Source of the DNA: Molossus alvarezi | Lineage: Eukaryota > Chordata > Mammalia > Chiroptera > Molossidae | DNA: 64,000 nt | Direction of reading: 5' to 3' | NCBI GenBank assembly: GCA_037176705.1 | Contig: CM073889.1 | Span: forward strand, 101,697,890-101,761,889 | Shown: piece by piece, positions 1 to 12,035 of the stretch | How the letters are laid out: every line of letters starts with the position of its first letter | Numbering within the stretch: the stretch's first letter is position 1 | Translations under genes and position numbers: made by a program | Notes under the pieces: generated by a model | What the model was told of the DNA's origin: nothing | Seen by the model: the letters and a program-made list of their open reading frames with translations, nothing else | The model's database searches: none

Positions 1-217
1 CACTGGCAAAACACACCATATTTCCCGTTTTCTCCCCTTCCCAATACCTTCTCTCTACTTTAGGAACAAAATCAAGAACTGAATATTTGTCCACAAAATG
101 AAGGACAGAAAATTATCCTCCAACCCACCATGTTCTCTCTGCTTTGAAACAGGGTCGCTGTGGTGCTTTGAGGAGCCTCCAGAAATTTAAGGACAGTGAA
201 CCTCCGAACATGCTTAA
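1..217. other. Unassigned unique sequence
   Basis: I see no repeat, exon-like structure or RNA gene here. A 61-codon open frame starting at 144 runs into the MIR that follows and has no coding signature. Confidence 0.5.
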
Positions 218-425
218 GGGAGCAAAGTGCACTGGTTATGTATCAGAGGCTCAAATCCTGGTTCTCCTGCTTCCTAGCTGTGTGACCTTATCAAAGTTAC
301 TAAACCTCTCTGGCCACAGTTTTCTCTGATGTAAAATAGAAATAATAGAAACTTCCATCCTCCCACAGTGGTAAGGATTGAATATGAGGTTACGATAAGG
401 CAGGTACTATGGTAGGATTCACATC
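218..425 (+). repeat. MIR SINE
   Basis: Ancient tRNA-derived MIR element in sense orientation. The diagnostic core is visible: a 'TAGCTGTGTGACCTTA' block, then 'AAGTTACTAAACCTCTCTGG', then a decayed '..TGTAAAATAGAAATAATAG' stretch and a 'GTAAGGATTGAATATGAGGT' region. Divergence is what an old placental-wide repeat would show. Boundaries are approximate. Confidence 0.85.
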
Positions 426-1887
426 ATAATAGTTCAATGTCAATTAATAATGATAATTAACAACGGTAACTCTTCTAGGACTGATGAGCCTGACCAATGG
501 CAGTCTGTGAAAGGCTGGGGAATAAAATGAACACTAAGTGTTCATTTCACTATGCCCAGTAAGATGCTTGTCTCTACCAAGTTCCTCCTCCTTCTCCACC
601 AGCTCTCCTTGAAACTAGGGCTGCCTGCTCAGAATGTGCCCAGTAACAGATAACGGTGGTTGTCACTGAGCAAATAGCAAGGGAAATAGGCATTGGTTTA
701 AGCTCCAATGTTTAAAAACAGTTAAGTAGGGATGTGAAACTCAAGAACTTTAAACACCGCAGCTGAAACGTGAAAGGCAAGTAAATTCTAAACATAAACA
801 GCTTTTGGTCCCTTAAAATCATTCCCATTTCATTCTTCTCTCCACCTCCTTGTCATTGCACCCTGGTTACATACACGTCCACTTAGAAAACATTCTCCGT
901 CCCCCAACTGATCTAGGTTAAGACTTTCAAATATATCTAAAGTTTCCGTTTTCATTAAGGAACTTTCTCTCTAATATCTGATAGACAAGTATTTAAATTT
1001 CTAAAAAGGCAAAGGATGAAATTTAAAAGTCGTAACCTAAATCAACTGAGGGAGGGGGAATGTTTTCTACTAATTATAGAGATCCACTGTTCATAGTTAT
1101 TTTCTAATAAGCCTTCAAGATGTCTCTCCAAGACCAGCCTATGTTGCCGAATTCAAGATCTAATGGTTTCCTTCCCTTAAGAGCAAAAATATCAGCAAGT
1201 AGGAGTGAGTCTCCAGTCATTCTTTTGTTCCTGTCCCCTTAAAAGCACTTCAACATGAACCACCATAAGCCAGGCAAAAAGATTCATCAAACCAGACAGA
1301 AGCCCTATCTTCCTTCTTCATTCTCTATTTGGGACTCTTCTCTATTGGAAAAGGTAAAAATAGCACAAAGAAGACACTACAGGCCGAGATGAGAGAGTTC
1401 ATAAGAATGCTTACTGGTTGAAGTGAGGCTAATGTTCTAGTCCAAAATATTAAAAGAATCTGCCGTAGAACCACGGTCACCACCATCAGATAGCTTTGAG
1501 GAGCCCCTGAAAAGAATGTTCCAGAAACCTATTAGGTTTATGTAAATGAAATTCTGAAGGGAGAGCCCTGTCCATGGTCTGCAATTTTTGTCATGTGCCT
1601 GTTTTAGATATTTAAATACTTGCCTATCAGATTATTAGAGAGGAGATTCCTATAATGAAAAATGAAACTTCAAAGACCAAGACACAAAAGTGTCCGCAGG
1701 AGGCCAAGAACCCTCAGAATTGTAGGGAGCAATATGAGGGACACCCCCTGCTGTGACCACAGCCAGCAGGAAACAGAATAGTCGCTCAAAAAGATGAACA
1801 GAGTGCTCAGCACCAGTAAATCCCCTGACACCGCGGCATTTAAGCACATTACCCAAGTTTCACATACTTTTTAAATAATTTCTTCCT
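426..1887. other. Gene-free stretch, no recognised repeat
   Basis: About 1.46 kb of AT-leaning sequence. I recognise no SINE, LINE, exon or RNA gene. The single short minus-strand open frame at 1650-1856 has no homology I recognise. Confidence 0.5.
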
Positions 1888-2124
1888 GCCCTGTCTGGTT
1901 GACTCTGAGGTTACAGCATCAGCCCAGGGCCAAAGGGTCGATTCCCGGTCAAGGGCACATAACTGGGTTGCAGGTTCGATCCCAGGCCCTGGTCGGGGTT
2001 GTATGGGAAGCAACGAATCAATGTCTCTTTCACATCAATGTTTCTCTCTCTCTCCCCCCCCACCCTGCCTTCCACTCTAAAATCAATGGAAAAAATATTT
2101 TCATGTGAGGATTAACAATAAATA
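1888..2124 (+). repeat. VES SINE, long-tail class
   Basis: Bat VES element. The tRNA-like head starts at 'GCCCTGTCTGG' and is decayed at the A box. A B-box-like 'GGTTCGATCCC' follows, then 'GGGTTGTATGGGAAGCAACG', a CT-rich stretch, and the tail 'TTCATGTGAGGATT'. The duplicated 'cggtcaagggcac / ggttgcaggttcgat' block is typical of the family. Confidence 0.9.
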
Positions 2125-2470
2125 ACTTAATTAATTCTTCCTTTTTCTATTTTCTTCTTCCTATGGCCACACAAAAGACTCCATTTGGGGGATTATAACA
2201 TTTCCCATTTTGGGAGTGTCTGACTGGCACGGGGAAGGACAGCAGCATCCCTTAAGCGCCGCTTAGAAAGGCTGACAGAAAGAAAGGAAACAAGAACCAG
2301 TGGGGGAAGGGAGGCAGAGGCTCCAAGTTCAAACACCAAACCTCAGAAACTGGCCCAAAAGGCAAAGGCAGGTACAGACTGTAAAACCTGCCAAGGAATG
2401 GACAGCGACTGACTCTGCTCCTCAGAACCCAGAGTCAAGAGAACCTGCTTGATGAACACGCCAGTCCCGC

Positions 2471-2549
2471 CACCCTCCCCTCTGCTGCCCTGGTGCGCCC
2501 CTCCCCACCGCTGCCCTGGTGCACCCCTCCCCTCTGCTGCCCTGGTGTG
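2471..2549. repeat. 26-bp minisatellite, three copies
   Basis: Three tandem units of 26-27 bp (2471-2497, 2498-2523, 2524-2549) share the core 'CTGCCCTGGTG' preceded by a C-rich run. Units 1 and 3 are nearly identical ('CTCCCCTCTGCTGCCCTGGT'). Unit 2 differs in the middle ('CTCCCCACCGCTGCCC'). Confidence 0.85.
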
Positions 2550-2578
2550 TCACGCTCCAGCTTCAGAAACCTTCGAGG

Positions 2579-2786
2579 GCCTGGCTGGTGTGGCTCAATG
2601 AGGCACCAAGAGGTTGCCAGTTCAATTCCCAGTTTGATTCCTGGTCAGGGCACATGACTGGGTTGTGGACTCAATCTCCAGTGGGGGGCGTGCGAGAGGT
2701 ACCCGATTGACATTTCTCTCCCATTGATATTTCTGTCTCTCCCTCTCCCTTCCTCTCTCTCTAAAAGTCAATAAAATAAAAAAGAA
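2579..2786 (+). repeat. VES SINE, short-tail class
   Basis: Begins 'GGCCTGGCTGGTGTGGCTCA' and ends in a CT-rich stretch and 'AAAGTCAATAAAATAAAAAA'. A flanking duplication 'AGAAACCTT' (2565-2573 and 2787-2795) supports insertion by target-primed reverse transcription. It lacks the TCCTCA..TGAGGA tail palindrome found in other copies here. Confidence 0.92.
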
Positions 2787-2811
2787 AGAAACCTTAAAGG
2801 TTTTCCAGGAC

Positions 2812-2990
2812 ATGAGGAACAGGTTTCTCATCTCTGCTCCTTATCAGAATCACATGGAGCATGTGGTCAAAATGCAAAAGTCCAAGCCCAGCCCTGACCC
2901 AAGAAGCCTGGGCTCCTGGTTAGCTCTCCAGGTGATTCTGCAGACATGCAGGTTGAGCGCCTCTGCCACACCGCCATGGAAAAGAATTCT
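2812..2990 (+). repeat. hAT/MER5-like DNA transposon fossil
   Basis: The sequence 'TCTCATCTCTGCTCC..ATCAGAATCACATGGAGC', followed by 'CCAGGTGATTCTGCAGACAT' in inverse sense, matches the terminal-inverted-repeat style of non-autonomous hAT-Charlie elements (MER5 group). The exact subfamily cannot be assigned by eye. Confidence 0.6.
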
Positions 2991-3039
2991 TTAAACAACA
3001 AAAGGGCACAATATCCAAGATAGGCTGTTAAGGAGAAGC

Positions 3040-3540
3040 AGCAATGTGATATACCACATTAGTAGAATGACACTAACTTTACTGTGGAAATCACTTCACA
3101 ATGTGGAAGTGTATAAAATCATCACTTTGTACACCTTAAAGTGGCAATGTTACATGTCAATTATATCTCAAAGCTGGAGGAAAACACACAAAAAGGGGAG
3201 AAACAAATTTAAAGGGCAGGGGAAGGTAGATACATACATGCACTGTGTATGTGTGTGTATATATATGCACATATATAACATATTTTATCTATGTATAATA
3301 TATAAGACAGTCATCGTATATAACACCCACATACAACATGCACCATGTATTTATACACTCTCTGACAAGGGCCGCGGGAAATGGGCCACACTGGTTGCCT
3401 GCGGGGAAAGAAGGTATGCCTGGTGCCGCCGGGACAACGGTAAAGGGGAAACCTACCACCACATTCCTTTCATCGCCTTTGAACTTTGAACTACATCAAA
3501 ACATGACCTAATAATGTTTTGTTATTTAAACATTAAAGAA
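3040..3540 (+). repeat. L1M-type LINE 3' end fragment(s)
   Basis: The segment 'TTTGTACACCTTAAAGTGGC..ATGTCAATTATATCTCAA' is the signature end of old L1 3' UTRs. A second block at about 3460-3540 ('CGCCTTTGAACTTTGAACTA..ACATGACCTAAT') matches another L1M 3' UTR end. A TG/TA simple repeat separates them. Whether these are one or two insertions is unclear. Confidence 0.65.
3247..3310. repeat. TG/TA-rich microsatellite
   Basis: Alternating 'GTGTATGTGTGTGTATATAT' followed by imperfect TA dinucleotides. It lies within the L1-derived segment. Confidence 0.9.
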
Positions 3541-4869
3541 TAGTCGGGCTGAAGAGACAGGCATATTAGCAAAAGTAAGTAAAAGAAGTGATTCGGGGGT
3601 AAATAAAAGCAGAGTCTAAGGGGCCAGGGTGTGCAGGCTTTCCTGCACACAGCACCTCTAGCTCTGGCCCGGGGTCCTCCTCTCCGTGCCTGGGGCTGGT
3701 GCACGGGCTCCAGTGATCAAGGCAGAGATGGTCCGACCTCCTGCTACGGGGAATAGCGCCCTGGAAACCCCTCAAGAAGGCCCTCATTTGCCCTCTTCCT
3801 GAAATTTATCTCCAATGTCAACTATAAACTCTTTGCAAGGAAAGACTATTCCTCAACCACCTTAATTATCTCCCTTGATGCCTGGAGTCAATTTATGCCT
3901 AAAGCAAGTGATTCAGAGATCTCTCTTGAAATAAAAGTCATGGAATTAACTTCCCAGCAGTTGTTATAAAGGCTGCTTCTAATTGCTCTGCCCAAGTATA
4001 AAATACACTTTCCTCTAAGACAACAATACCCTCCCCCTTTCCTCTTTAAATTCACATGCCAATCTGGAAAATGCAGAGAACAATGGTCTTTATTCCTCAT
4101 GACCAAGTTCCCAGCAAAATTCTGCCCTCCTCTGTTTGCATTATGCTTCAGAGTCCTGAAACCATCTCCTAATTCTCATTCCCTCTCCTCCGCAGAGAGC
4201 TCAACATGGCCACATTTCTTTCCAATTTGTGTCATCCCTTCAAGGAAGCCTGCTGAGATTTGAGGCATGAGAGTTGATAGGTGGTTTCAGAAGACAACCT
4301 AGAACGTGTAGGAGATGCTCAAAGACATCAACTGTGTGATGACGAAATGAGAGTGGATAATCCAGCAAACCAAGAGCTGACCATATCTGCTATTGCCAGG
4401 GTCAAAAACCCCCTTTAAAGCTTACTTCACTCCCACTGGTAATATACATACACACCTTTCTCTGGACAGACCGCAACTCAGTAGGTAGGATTCCAGGCTA
4501 CCCCCAAAAGCCACCTTCCTGCACTTGACAGTATTAAAAAAACTCGGTTTGGATCCATCATTCCCAGAGAGTAGAGAGTACATATATCTGAATTGCTGAG
4601 TTGGATAATTTCCTGTTTACTCCTTAAACATAGTGGGGATGCTAAATATAACTAAGATTCCTTGCACACTGTCAGTCTCACTATTGTAAAAGTGGGCTTT
4701 TAAATGTCTGGAGCCTGTCCAGCTGTTAGAAACTACGACGACATCGTTTGGATTCCTTGTCCATGGACTTGGAAGAAAATCCTGCAGTGCTAAGAACGTA
4801 TTCATGTGTCTGTTCGTGGTCTAACAATTTTATAGGATGTTAGAATTTACAAAGCACTTTTCGTGTCAT
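3541..4869. other. Gene-free stretch, no recognised repeat
   Basis: About 1.3 kb without a feature I can name. Short overlapping minus-strand open frames at 3522-3787 are not supported by homology or splice signals. Confidence 0.45.
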
Positions 4870-5010
4870 CTCTATGCACCAACACAAAACCCCAGGGGAT
4901 GGATGATGTTCATTATTACCCCGTTTGGCAAGTGAGGAATCGAGGTGCGTACATACCTTGCCCAGAGTCACACAGCTTGAATGCAGATCCTCAAAGCTCG
5001 CGGTGGAAGT
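4870..5010 (-). repeat. MIR SINE (antisense)
   Basis: The block 'CCCGTTTGGCAAGTGAGGAA..CCTTGCCCAGAGTCACACAG' is the reverse complement of the MIR core, which normally reads 'acttgcccaaggtcacacagct' in this orientation. It is heavily diverged. Confidence 0.75.
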
Positions 5011-5549
5011 TAACTTTCCATCGCACCTCACGGCCTCTCATGAACAGAGCTTTGGAGCTGTGACTTTACAAGATCAGCCAAGTCAGAGGCCTCACGGAGA
5101 ATGAAACTAACAAGTCGGGGGATGTTCCCAAAGTCACACGGCATCCTGGGGAGAAGCCTTCCTGTGTTCTTGCCATTTAACTGGACTAACCATTTCAACT
5201 GGAATACCCCCATTTAGGTAAGAAAGTTTTACACCCATATTCCTATTACTTGCTTTCTGACTCCAAAAGGACTACATCAACTAGTTTAGATTGCGGGGGG
5301 GAATTATCTTTGCAAATTAGTAAGAAAGATCAAATGAGGCTGTGAACGTAACAGTCCCAAGTGAGACACACAGCTGAGAGAGAGGAAGCCTCGTGCTGAC
5401 ATCCCCTCAGGCAGAAGGCCCTCGCCCATTCTTCACAACCTATTCAATCTAGATCGTGCTCCAAGGCTGAGCTCAAAACGGGTTTCTAAAAGGTCAGTGA
5501 GTGTACACACGTGTGCAGTGCAGTTCTGAGTGCAATCAGAAGAGGTAGG

Positions 5550-5790
5550 GTACAGGATGGAAAGAGCACAGACCTTGGAGTCTCAGATATCTGGGTTCAA
5601 ATCCCAACCCTGCCACCTCATTGCTTTTGGGGGAAGTAATGTCCTCTTGTTTCAATTCTCTCAAATATAAACAAGGAGATAACCTCCTACCTTGGCAGAT
5701 TATAGCAAAGATAAAAGGAGATCATGGTTTAAGGCCCTAGTACAGTGCCTGGTATGTAGGAGGTGCTCAGTAAATTACTATTAGCTTCAT
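5550..5790 (+). repeat. MIR SINE, nearly full length
   Basis: Runs from the tRNA-related head ('GGAAAGAGCACAGACCTTGG') through the B-box region ('GGGTTCAAATCCCAACCCTG') to the LINE-like 3' end ('CAGTGCCTGGTATGTAGGAG', then 'TGCTCAGTAAATTACTATTA'). This is one of the most complete MIR copies in the window. Confidence 0.9.
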
Positions 5791-8200
5791 CAAGTAGCCC
5801 CTAACTACCCAACTCTGCTATAATCCCTCCGTCTTCAATTGCCAAAACATTTACAGGCCCTGATGTAGTCACTTGTGTATTATAGCAACCGGTGTCAAGG
5901 GTTTATCTGCCCTAATAGATAAAAAGGCCCTTGGAGTGGGGCGCTAGGAGGAAGGCTAATTCTTAGCTTTCTTAGCCTCTTATAAAATGCTATTTCCATA
6001 GGGGCTCCGATATGTTGGAATGAGCTAATTCAGGGAAAACGAGTCTCAAGCAATTGTAAGAACGGTGGCCCCAGAGCAGTTTATTTAATAATCAAGAGAT
6101 TTTACAGGTACACATTCCCCTGAAGCACTCCCAATTCCTCCAGAGCATCCTTAGTTCTATCTAGCAAAAGGGAAAGTCCACAGGCCACTTAGGTTTTCAA
6201 CAAACATGAGCTCTCAGTCTGCTGGATGCTGGCACTGTGCAAGGCCCCTCAGAGACCCAAAGGTGACTAAGACGGAGCACCCGCCGGCAGAGAGCCCTGG
6301 CATCGCAGAACCACATCAGCGAGCAAGCTCACAACAGTAAGGAGCACGGGTAAGGTCCTGTTCTGCCCAGCTCCATCCGGGCCTGTTTTCTCAGCTGGAA
6401 ATGAGAAAATTAGACATTCTCTCTCCAAGGTCTATTGCAGCTCTCTCAATTAGTCTATTAATAAATTGCCTCTGAAGACATGTGTTAAATATAAATGTAT
6501 ATTTCTAAATGTAACTTAGTTGTACATTAAGTGTTAAAAGGAATGTTTTCCATAATGATACTGAATGACTGTCACTTCAATCCCCAGAGCAAAGAAATGT
6601 CAGTATTCAGCATTCCTTTCGGCCATCTTTCCCACCCAGGAGACAAATTAGTTATGGCAAAAAGTTAGGAAGAAAAGGGAACACGGAAAGCATGCCCAGT
6701 GGGGGGAGGGGAGGCAGGAAATGGGACTCATGCTGCTTGGAGCAGGAACAGAGACTGCAGGAAGGAGCAGGCAGGTGGGGAGAAGACAAAACTCAGAGGA
6801 GACACAAGAACAGAGGGTCCACTCTCTCTGGTTCCATTTCGAAGAGGGATAAAGGCCCGGCCACCTCATTAGACCCTGTGAAGGAATCTCATAGCTCAAA
6901 CTAACCATGCTGAGCTACTGGTGTCCTTTTTTTGGCGACTCAGAAGTCATCAGGAAAATAAAGTGAAATCATGCTCTGTAGCCTCTATTTGATATATCCT
7001 CCCCAAATAAAGTCCGTGGAGTACTTCGCTGCCTAAGGAGTTAAACCCTTAGCTATCTGCAAGATGAAGAACCTATTCTCTTATTTCCTGGTGGTTCAGA
7101 GGAAAAGTTTCGCTGTATTTCTTTTCATTTGTTTAATTGATTGAGTACCAGGGCCCAGCTATTCTCTCTGGGAGAGGAACACTCAAAGGCTCGGATGGCA
7201 ATTCTGAGGAGTAGGGTCCAGGGAGTCCTGGGCAGGGGCCCTGAGCCACCATCCCATGTCAATCCAGCCCCGAACAGACCCACGATGCTCTCAACCTCAG
7301 CAAGTAGCTCTCACTTCCATTTCCCCAGGACCCTGTACTCAACCAGGAAACACGCTAAGTTAACGCATGCTAATAAATTCCTGGGTTACCCTAACCCAAA
7401 TATCTTACCTATGATAATATAAAAATGCTTAGCTACCTTGAGGAATTCTCAGCAGCATTTCGGACAGGCCAGAGTACAGGAACTATTTAGGTCCATGGGC
7501 CTCTGGAAAGTCCATTCTCAAAACCCCTGTGTTCCTGTTCTGACTCTTTCTGGAGACAAAGCTCACTGCCAAGCTGTGCAGCGTACGGAGGAACCTGGAG
7601 GAACCTGGAGGAACCGTCGGGCTGCAGCCAGGACCCTCTCCCAGCTCTGCACGGTGCGTTGCGGTGATCCAACCGCACTGGGAAGGGACGCTCACTCGGT
7701 GTCAGAAAAGTCCCCTGCTCTGGGCCCTAGCAGTTCACAGGCTCTTTCCCTAGGTACCCCAAAAGTGACCCATGAACATCAAACTGTGTAATTTCCAATT
7801 TTACTTTTGTTCCAACAACTAGAAAATGCTAAATAAAACCTTAAGTAAAAGTCCTGGCTTTTGACATGCTGGCATTCTTAGAACTGGCTTTCTTCATGGT
7901 CACAATCTAGGTACGATCAAGTCAGCAGCTGTCCACGAAAAAGGTGCAGGTGAGTGAAGGAAGCTCCTGAAAGAACAGTGGTGTCAGTGTTTCCCGAAAC
8001 CGCACTGCTGCAGGCCCTCTACAGGTATCATCAGTAGCGAGGGCCCTGGGGTTCAGTGAGGATCCATGCAAGTCCCATCGTGCCCGTGTCCTCACTGTTC
8101 ACAGAGGAGACGTAGCCCAACAGCTGCACGGCAAGCGCAGGTGACCCAAGCACAGTGGACACTGCTCCCCTCCACCTGCAACTTGACCCGCACACTCTTC
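5791..8200. other. Gene-free stretch with weak ancient repeat
   Basis: About 2.4 kb without a convincing exon. A weak ancient-repeat signature appears at about 6215-6360 ('GGCACTGTGCAAGGCCCCTC', then 'CAAAGGTGACTAAGACGGAG'), reminiscent of L2/MIR-associated old repeats. Paired plus and minus frames at 6648-6908 and 7438-7791 are most likely chance. Confidence 0.45.
7587..7615. repeat. 10-bp tandem repeat
   Basis: Almost three perfect copies of 'GGAGGAACCT' (7587-7596, 7597-7606, 7607-7615). Confidence 0.95.
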
Positions 8201-8414
8201 TTTTTTTCCTCTTTATTAATTTTTAGAAAGGGTGGAAGGGAGAGGGAGAGAGAGAGAGAAACATCAATGAGAGAGAACATCAAATGGCCGCCTCCCGCAT
8301 GCCCCACACTGGGGATTGGGCCCACAACCTGGGCATGTGCCCTGATCTAGAATCAAACCAGGGACCTCTTGGTGCATGGGTCAATGCTCAACCACTGAGC
8401 CACATCAGCCGGGC
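8201..8414 (-). repeat. VES SINE (antisense), short-tail class
   Basis: Poly-T on the left, GA-rich stretch in the middle, and the tRNA-like head on the right ending 'CCACATCAGCCGGGC'. Diverged duplications flank it: 'TTGACCCGCACACTCTT' on the left and 'TTGACCCATACCCTTC' on the right. Confidence 0.93.
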
Positions 8415-9612
8415 ATTGACCCATACCCTTCATAGCTCCTTAAACTACTTACAGTTAAAAATCAATGTAGATTATGCAGATTTAATAAAATCAATCTAAC
8501 ACATTTATTAAACAAACACACTAGTTGATGGGCGTGAATTCTTCAGCTTCTCATCAGAAAAGCATACTTTCCAAAGTTCCATTTTTTAAAAAGCTATAAC
8601 CACCGGAGGGAGAAAAAAGGCTTAAAATACTAATCTGCTGAACTATTAAGAAAGTAGCATCAACACAGGTTATTGGACGGATGATTTTGTCCTTCCTTTA
8701 TTTGCTATGTGGCATTTAAGTCACTCTTTAAAGCTCAAAATAATTGGAAGAGACTCCATATTTCATGTTTGGTTCTAGATGTAATATTTAAAATGACTTG
8801 ATGCTGCTTGCTCTAGGCTATCTTTATTGGTTACCATTTTGAGAAAATGAGTGACTTTTTGCTTGCTATTTGCAAAATGCACAAGGAAAGCAACACATGA
8901 TCTTCTTTTTAAAGTTAAAAAGTAGCAACTCTTCCCAAACACAAGGCTAAGTGGGTGAACAGAGGAAAAACCGGAAGTGATGCCCAGTACACACAGGATG
9001 AAGGAACAAGGGAGAGGTCTCAGGTCATCGGGCTTGTTGGTCACTATAGAGATAAACTGACTCCCATAGGGGGCTGGTGGTTCCACAGTCAGAAGAACCT
9101 GAGCAGTGTGTCTACTCTCACACCCACTGCAGGCTGGAACTCCTCCACACCCACAGAAAAATACTGTCCTCCCTCTTTGTCATTCACAATCAAAGCAACA
9201 AGGCAACACACAGCCTCCAAAGGAATAAAAGCCAGTTCTTTCCATTCAGCAGAGAAGTAAAATAGGATCTGATAAACTCCTGAAGAATCGCCAAGCAGGG
9301 GTGTGGAGCTAAGAGTCAGGGCCAAATGCCCATTAGAGGGCACAGTCCACACAGTAACCCTCACTTCTGCAACCAACTGCAAGTTCAGAGGCCCTCAGGT
9401 TCAGTGATTCAGCAGAAGGACTTACTGAACGCCATTACCCTCACGGTCACGGGTTATTACACAGAAAGAATCAGCAAAGGAAGAGACATGTGTGCCGAGT
9501 TCAGAGAATTACCGACTGCATCACATTCCTGGCATCAACATGTGATAATTCGCACAGAACACTGTCACCGGCGAAGTTCGCCCACGCCTCAGTGTTCAGG
9601 GTTTTTATTGGC
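8415..9612. other. Gene-free stretch, no recognised repeat
   Basis: About 1.2 kb of AT-leaning sequence. Open frames of about 100 codons exist on both strands (8775-9086 minus, 8955-9260 plus, 9089-9382 minus). They overlap one another and show no recognisable domain. Confidence 0.45.
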
Positions 9613-10382
9613 CCATTGTGCAGGCATGATTGACTGCTGTGAAATAAGGTACACACTCTGCTACCAGTTCCCAACAGTCGGTCCTTGACCCTGGATCCTG
9701 ACAGGGCTCTCCTAAAACCCTTGTAATTTCCGCTGGAGTATCCGACACAGAGCTCCTGAATGTCTTGGAATTTCTCGGGTAATAGGAACATCTTTGTTCT
9801 AATGAGGTAACGCTCGGTGGGCTCCTGGATGGGCCGGGGCTGGCAAACAGAAAGAGCAAGCCATAATAATTAGAAGCTTAGACTTTACAGTCCCATCCCC
9901 TGTTCTCTGGAGAAGGGAGAGGGGCTAGAAATTGAGTTATACATACACGACGAAGCCTCCATAAAAATCCCTACGCACAGGGTTCAAAGAGCTTCCAGGC
10001 TGATGAGCACGCACATCCATGTTCTGGGGGTCGGGGGTGTAGCACACCCCAACTCTCTGAGGACAGAAGTCCAGGCACTCAGGACCCTTCCAGATCTCAT
10101 TCTACGTACCTCTTCATCTGGCTGGTCACTGGTATCCTTTATAATAAACCAACAAACATACTTCTTTCCCTGAGTTCAGTGAGTCCATCCAGCAAATGAT
10201 CAAACCCAAGGAGAGGGGTCACAGGAACTCCAATTAAAGCCAGCTGGTCACAACCTAGCCCTTGTGACTGGTGCCTGAAGTGTGGGGGAGTCTTGTGAGA
10301 CCGAGCCCCTAACTTGTGGGAGCTGATCCTCACTCCAGGTAGATAGTGTCAGAATTGAATTGTATCTGAGGATGGATCAGAG
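9613..10382 (+). repeat. Solo LTR of an old endogenous retrovirus (probable)
   Basis: The arrangement is LTR-like. A possible TATA region ('CCTCCATAAAAATCCC', about 9955) is followed by a G-rich stretch, then a polyadenylation signal in 'TTTATAATAAACC' (about 10137), then a conserved 3' portion ('CAGTCTTGTGAGACCGAGCC'-like at about 10290, 'CTCCAGGTAGATAGTGTCAG' at about 10334). No gag, pol or env open frame adjoins it, so it is a solo LTR or remnant. I recognise the 3' half as a mammalian ERV LTR but cannot name the family. The 5' boundary is uncertain. Confidence 0.65.
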
Positions 10383-10406
10383 TGTGTGTGTGTGGGGGGG
10401 GGGGGC
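10383..10406. repeat. GT microsatellite with G run
   Basis: A 'GTGTGTGTGTG' run passes directly into a run of ten or more G. It abuts the 3' end of the LTR. Confidence 0.9.
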
Positions 10407-10529
10407 TGCACACTGAGTGTCCAAGTGTGAGTGTGGTGATAGTGAAAGAGTCAAGGAAAACTGTTTGCCAGATAAACGCCTCCATGGCCGATGCCCGTGT
10501 CCAGCCCTCTGGGCATGGCCCATGGTTCC

Positions 10530-10665
10530 CACCCCAAATCACATTGTTCATCTTTCTGGCTTGGCTGTGCTCCACCCAAAGGTGTGGCCAGCTCCCACCC
10601 AGAATCATATTGTTGGTCTTTCTGGAATGGCCAGTCCTCACCCTAAATCACATTGTTAGTTCATG
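10530..10665. repeat. Short imperfect tandem repeat, about 65 bp
   Basis: A unit containing 'AATCACATTGTTCATCTTTC' recurs as 'AATCATATTGTTGGTCTTTC' and as a truncated third copy 'AATCACATTGTTAGTTC', separated by GC-rich 'TGGCCAG' spacers. It sits immediately 3' of the LTR and may belong to it. Confidence 0.7.
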
Positions 10666-10913
10666 ACAAAGGCCAGGGCTTTTTGTGGGCAAGGTTAATT
10701 TTTTTTTAATATGCAGGAGGTAAATGGTTGAGCCAGGCATAAAATCAGATATAGCATTAACCTGTTAACGCGGAGCCAAGAAACCAGGTCAGCCTCCTAG
10801 AGTTGAAGTCAGCTCACTCGTCCCTACACCACCTCTCTTTAAAAGGGGATAAAGAGCAAGGCAGTGACAATAAGTTGGAAGCTTAAAGAAAAAGACAAAG
10901 AAGTCTACAGACA

Positions 10914-11157
10914 GCCCTGGCCGGGTGGCTCAGTTGGTTGAAGCATCATCCTGTACACCAAAAGATTGTGGGTCCGATTCCCAGTCAGGGCACATAGGTT
11001 GCAGGTTCGATCTCCAGTCGGGGTGTATACAGGGAGGCAACCAATTGATGTTTCTCTCACATCGCTGTTTCTTATCTCTCTCTCTCACCTTCTCCCTGCC
11101 CCCTTCCTCTCTCTCTAAAAATCAAGCATATCCTTGGGTGAGGATCTAAACATAAAA
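10914..11157 (+). repeat. VES SINE, 'AGTTGGTTGAAGC' head class
   Basis: The head 'GCCCTGGCCGGGTGGCTCAG' continues 'TTGGTTGAAGCATCATCCTG', a different tRNA-like head from most copies here. The body holds 'CAACCAATTGATGTTTCTCT' and the tail is 'TATCCTTGGGTGAGGATC'. Confidence 0.93.
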
Positions 11158-12035
11158 GGTCACTGGCAAACTCACTGGAGGGAAAGGGTAGTAAAGGGTC
11201 TGTTCACTGAGGAACATGCACAGAGCTGGACATGATTACTTTGCTTAGAGGGACCTGGGAAGGCGGTGCCATCCGTCTAAAACATTGCATTCTCCTGAGC
11301 CCTGCAGGGCCACGTAGAGTCAATAGGGGGCGATCAGGAGGAAGCCCTCAGTTGAGAGCAGCTTCTAACAATGTTAGCGCTCAGAAGCACCACCTTCTGC
11401 CATCAGGAAGGTGTCAAGTGAATCTGGCCGACACCACCCCTGAAGCAGCTGACCTGTGTGGCGCTAAGGATTCCAGCTGACTTTAATTACATCAATATTT
11501 GTCTGGATAATGAAGATTGGGAGTAAGAAAAAATGTTAAAAGTTCTATCACCTTAGCACCAGATCCAGAAGCCCTTGAAAGTCTTCTGTAAGCACAGACA
11601 GGAAGGTCTTCTGACCAGAACCTTGGAAAGGGCACAGCTGCAGTGAGAACTTAGCGTGTTACACTGACCTGTGGACAGACCTGCCCGCAGCTTCCTAGGT
11701 TCCACCACTCCCTCCGGTGACCTGCACAGGACAGTCTGCCCCTTCCTGCTCCCACGAGGGTCTCCATGAGGGCTGAGCACCCAGCAGGGCTCAGTATCAT
11801 CACCTCACCCAAGGGCTTGGGTTTAAGTAAGGAGGCTGGGGAGAGGCATGACTATAATGAGAACTTGGGCCTTTGTGACATTCACCTCCACTCTCCTACC
11901 CAGAAATAGGACCTATGTGGGAAACAGAAGAGAAGCTTCTAGAAAATGCTCTCCATGAGCTATGTCTGTGCAAATAAACGTAGAAACAACCCTCAAGACA
12001 CCTCAGAAGAGAGCCATGCATTCTTCGGTGATAAG
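11158..12035. other. Gene-free stretch, no recognised repeat
   Basis: About 0.9 kb. I find no named repeat or exon. The 'AGGGGGCG' at about 11325 resembles part of a CTCF motif but does not fit the full consensus. Confidence 0.45.

Noticed and set aside
9613..10382. Intact endogenous retrovirus
   Set aside because: Only an LTR-like segment is visible. No internal viral coding region or second LTR adjoins it.
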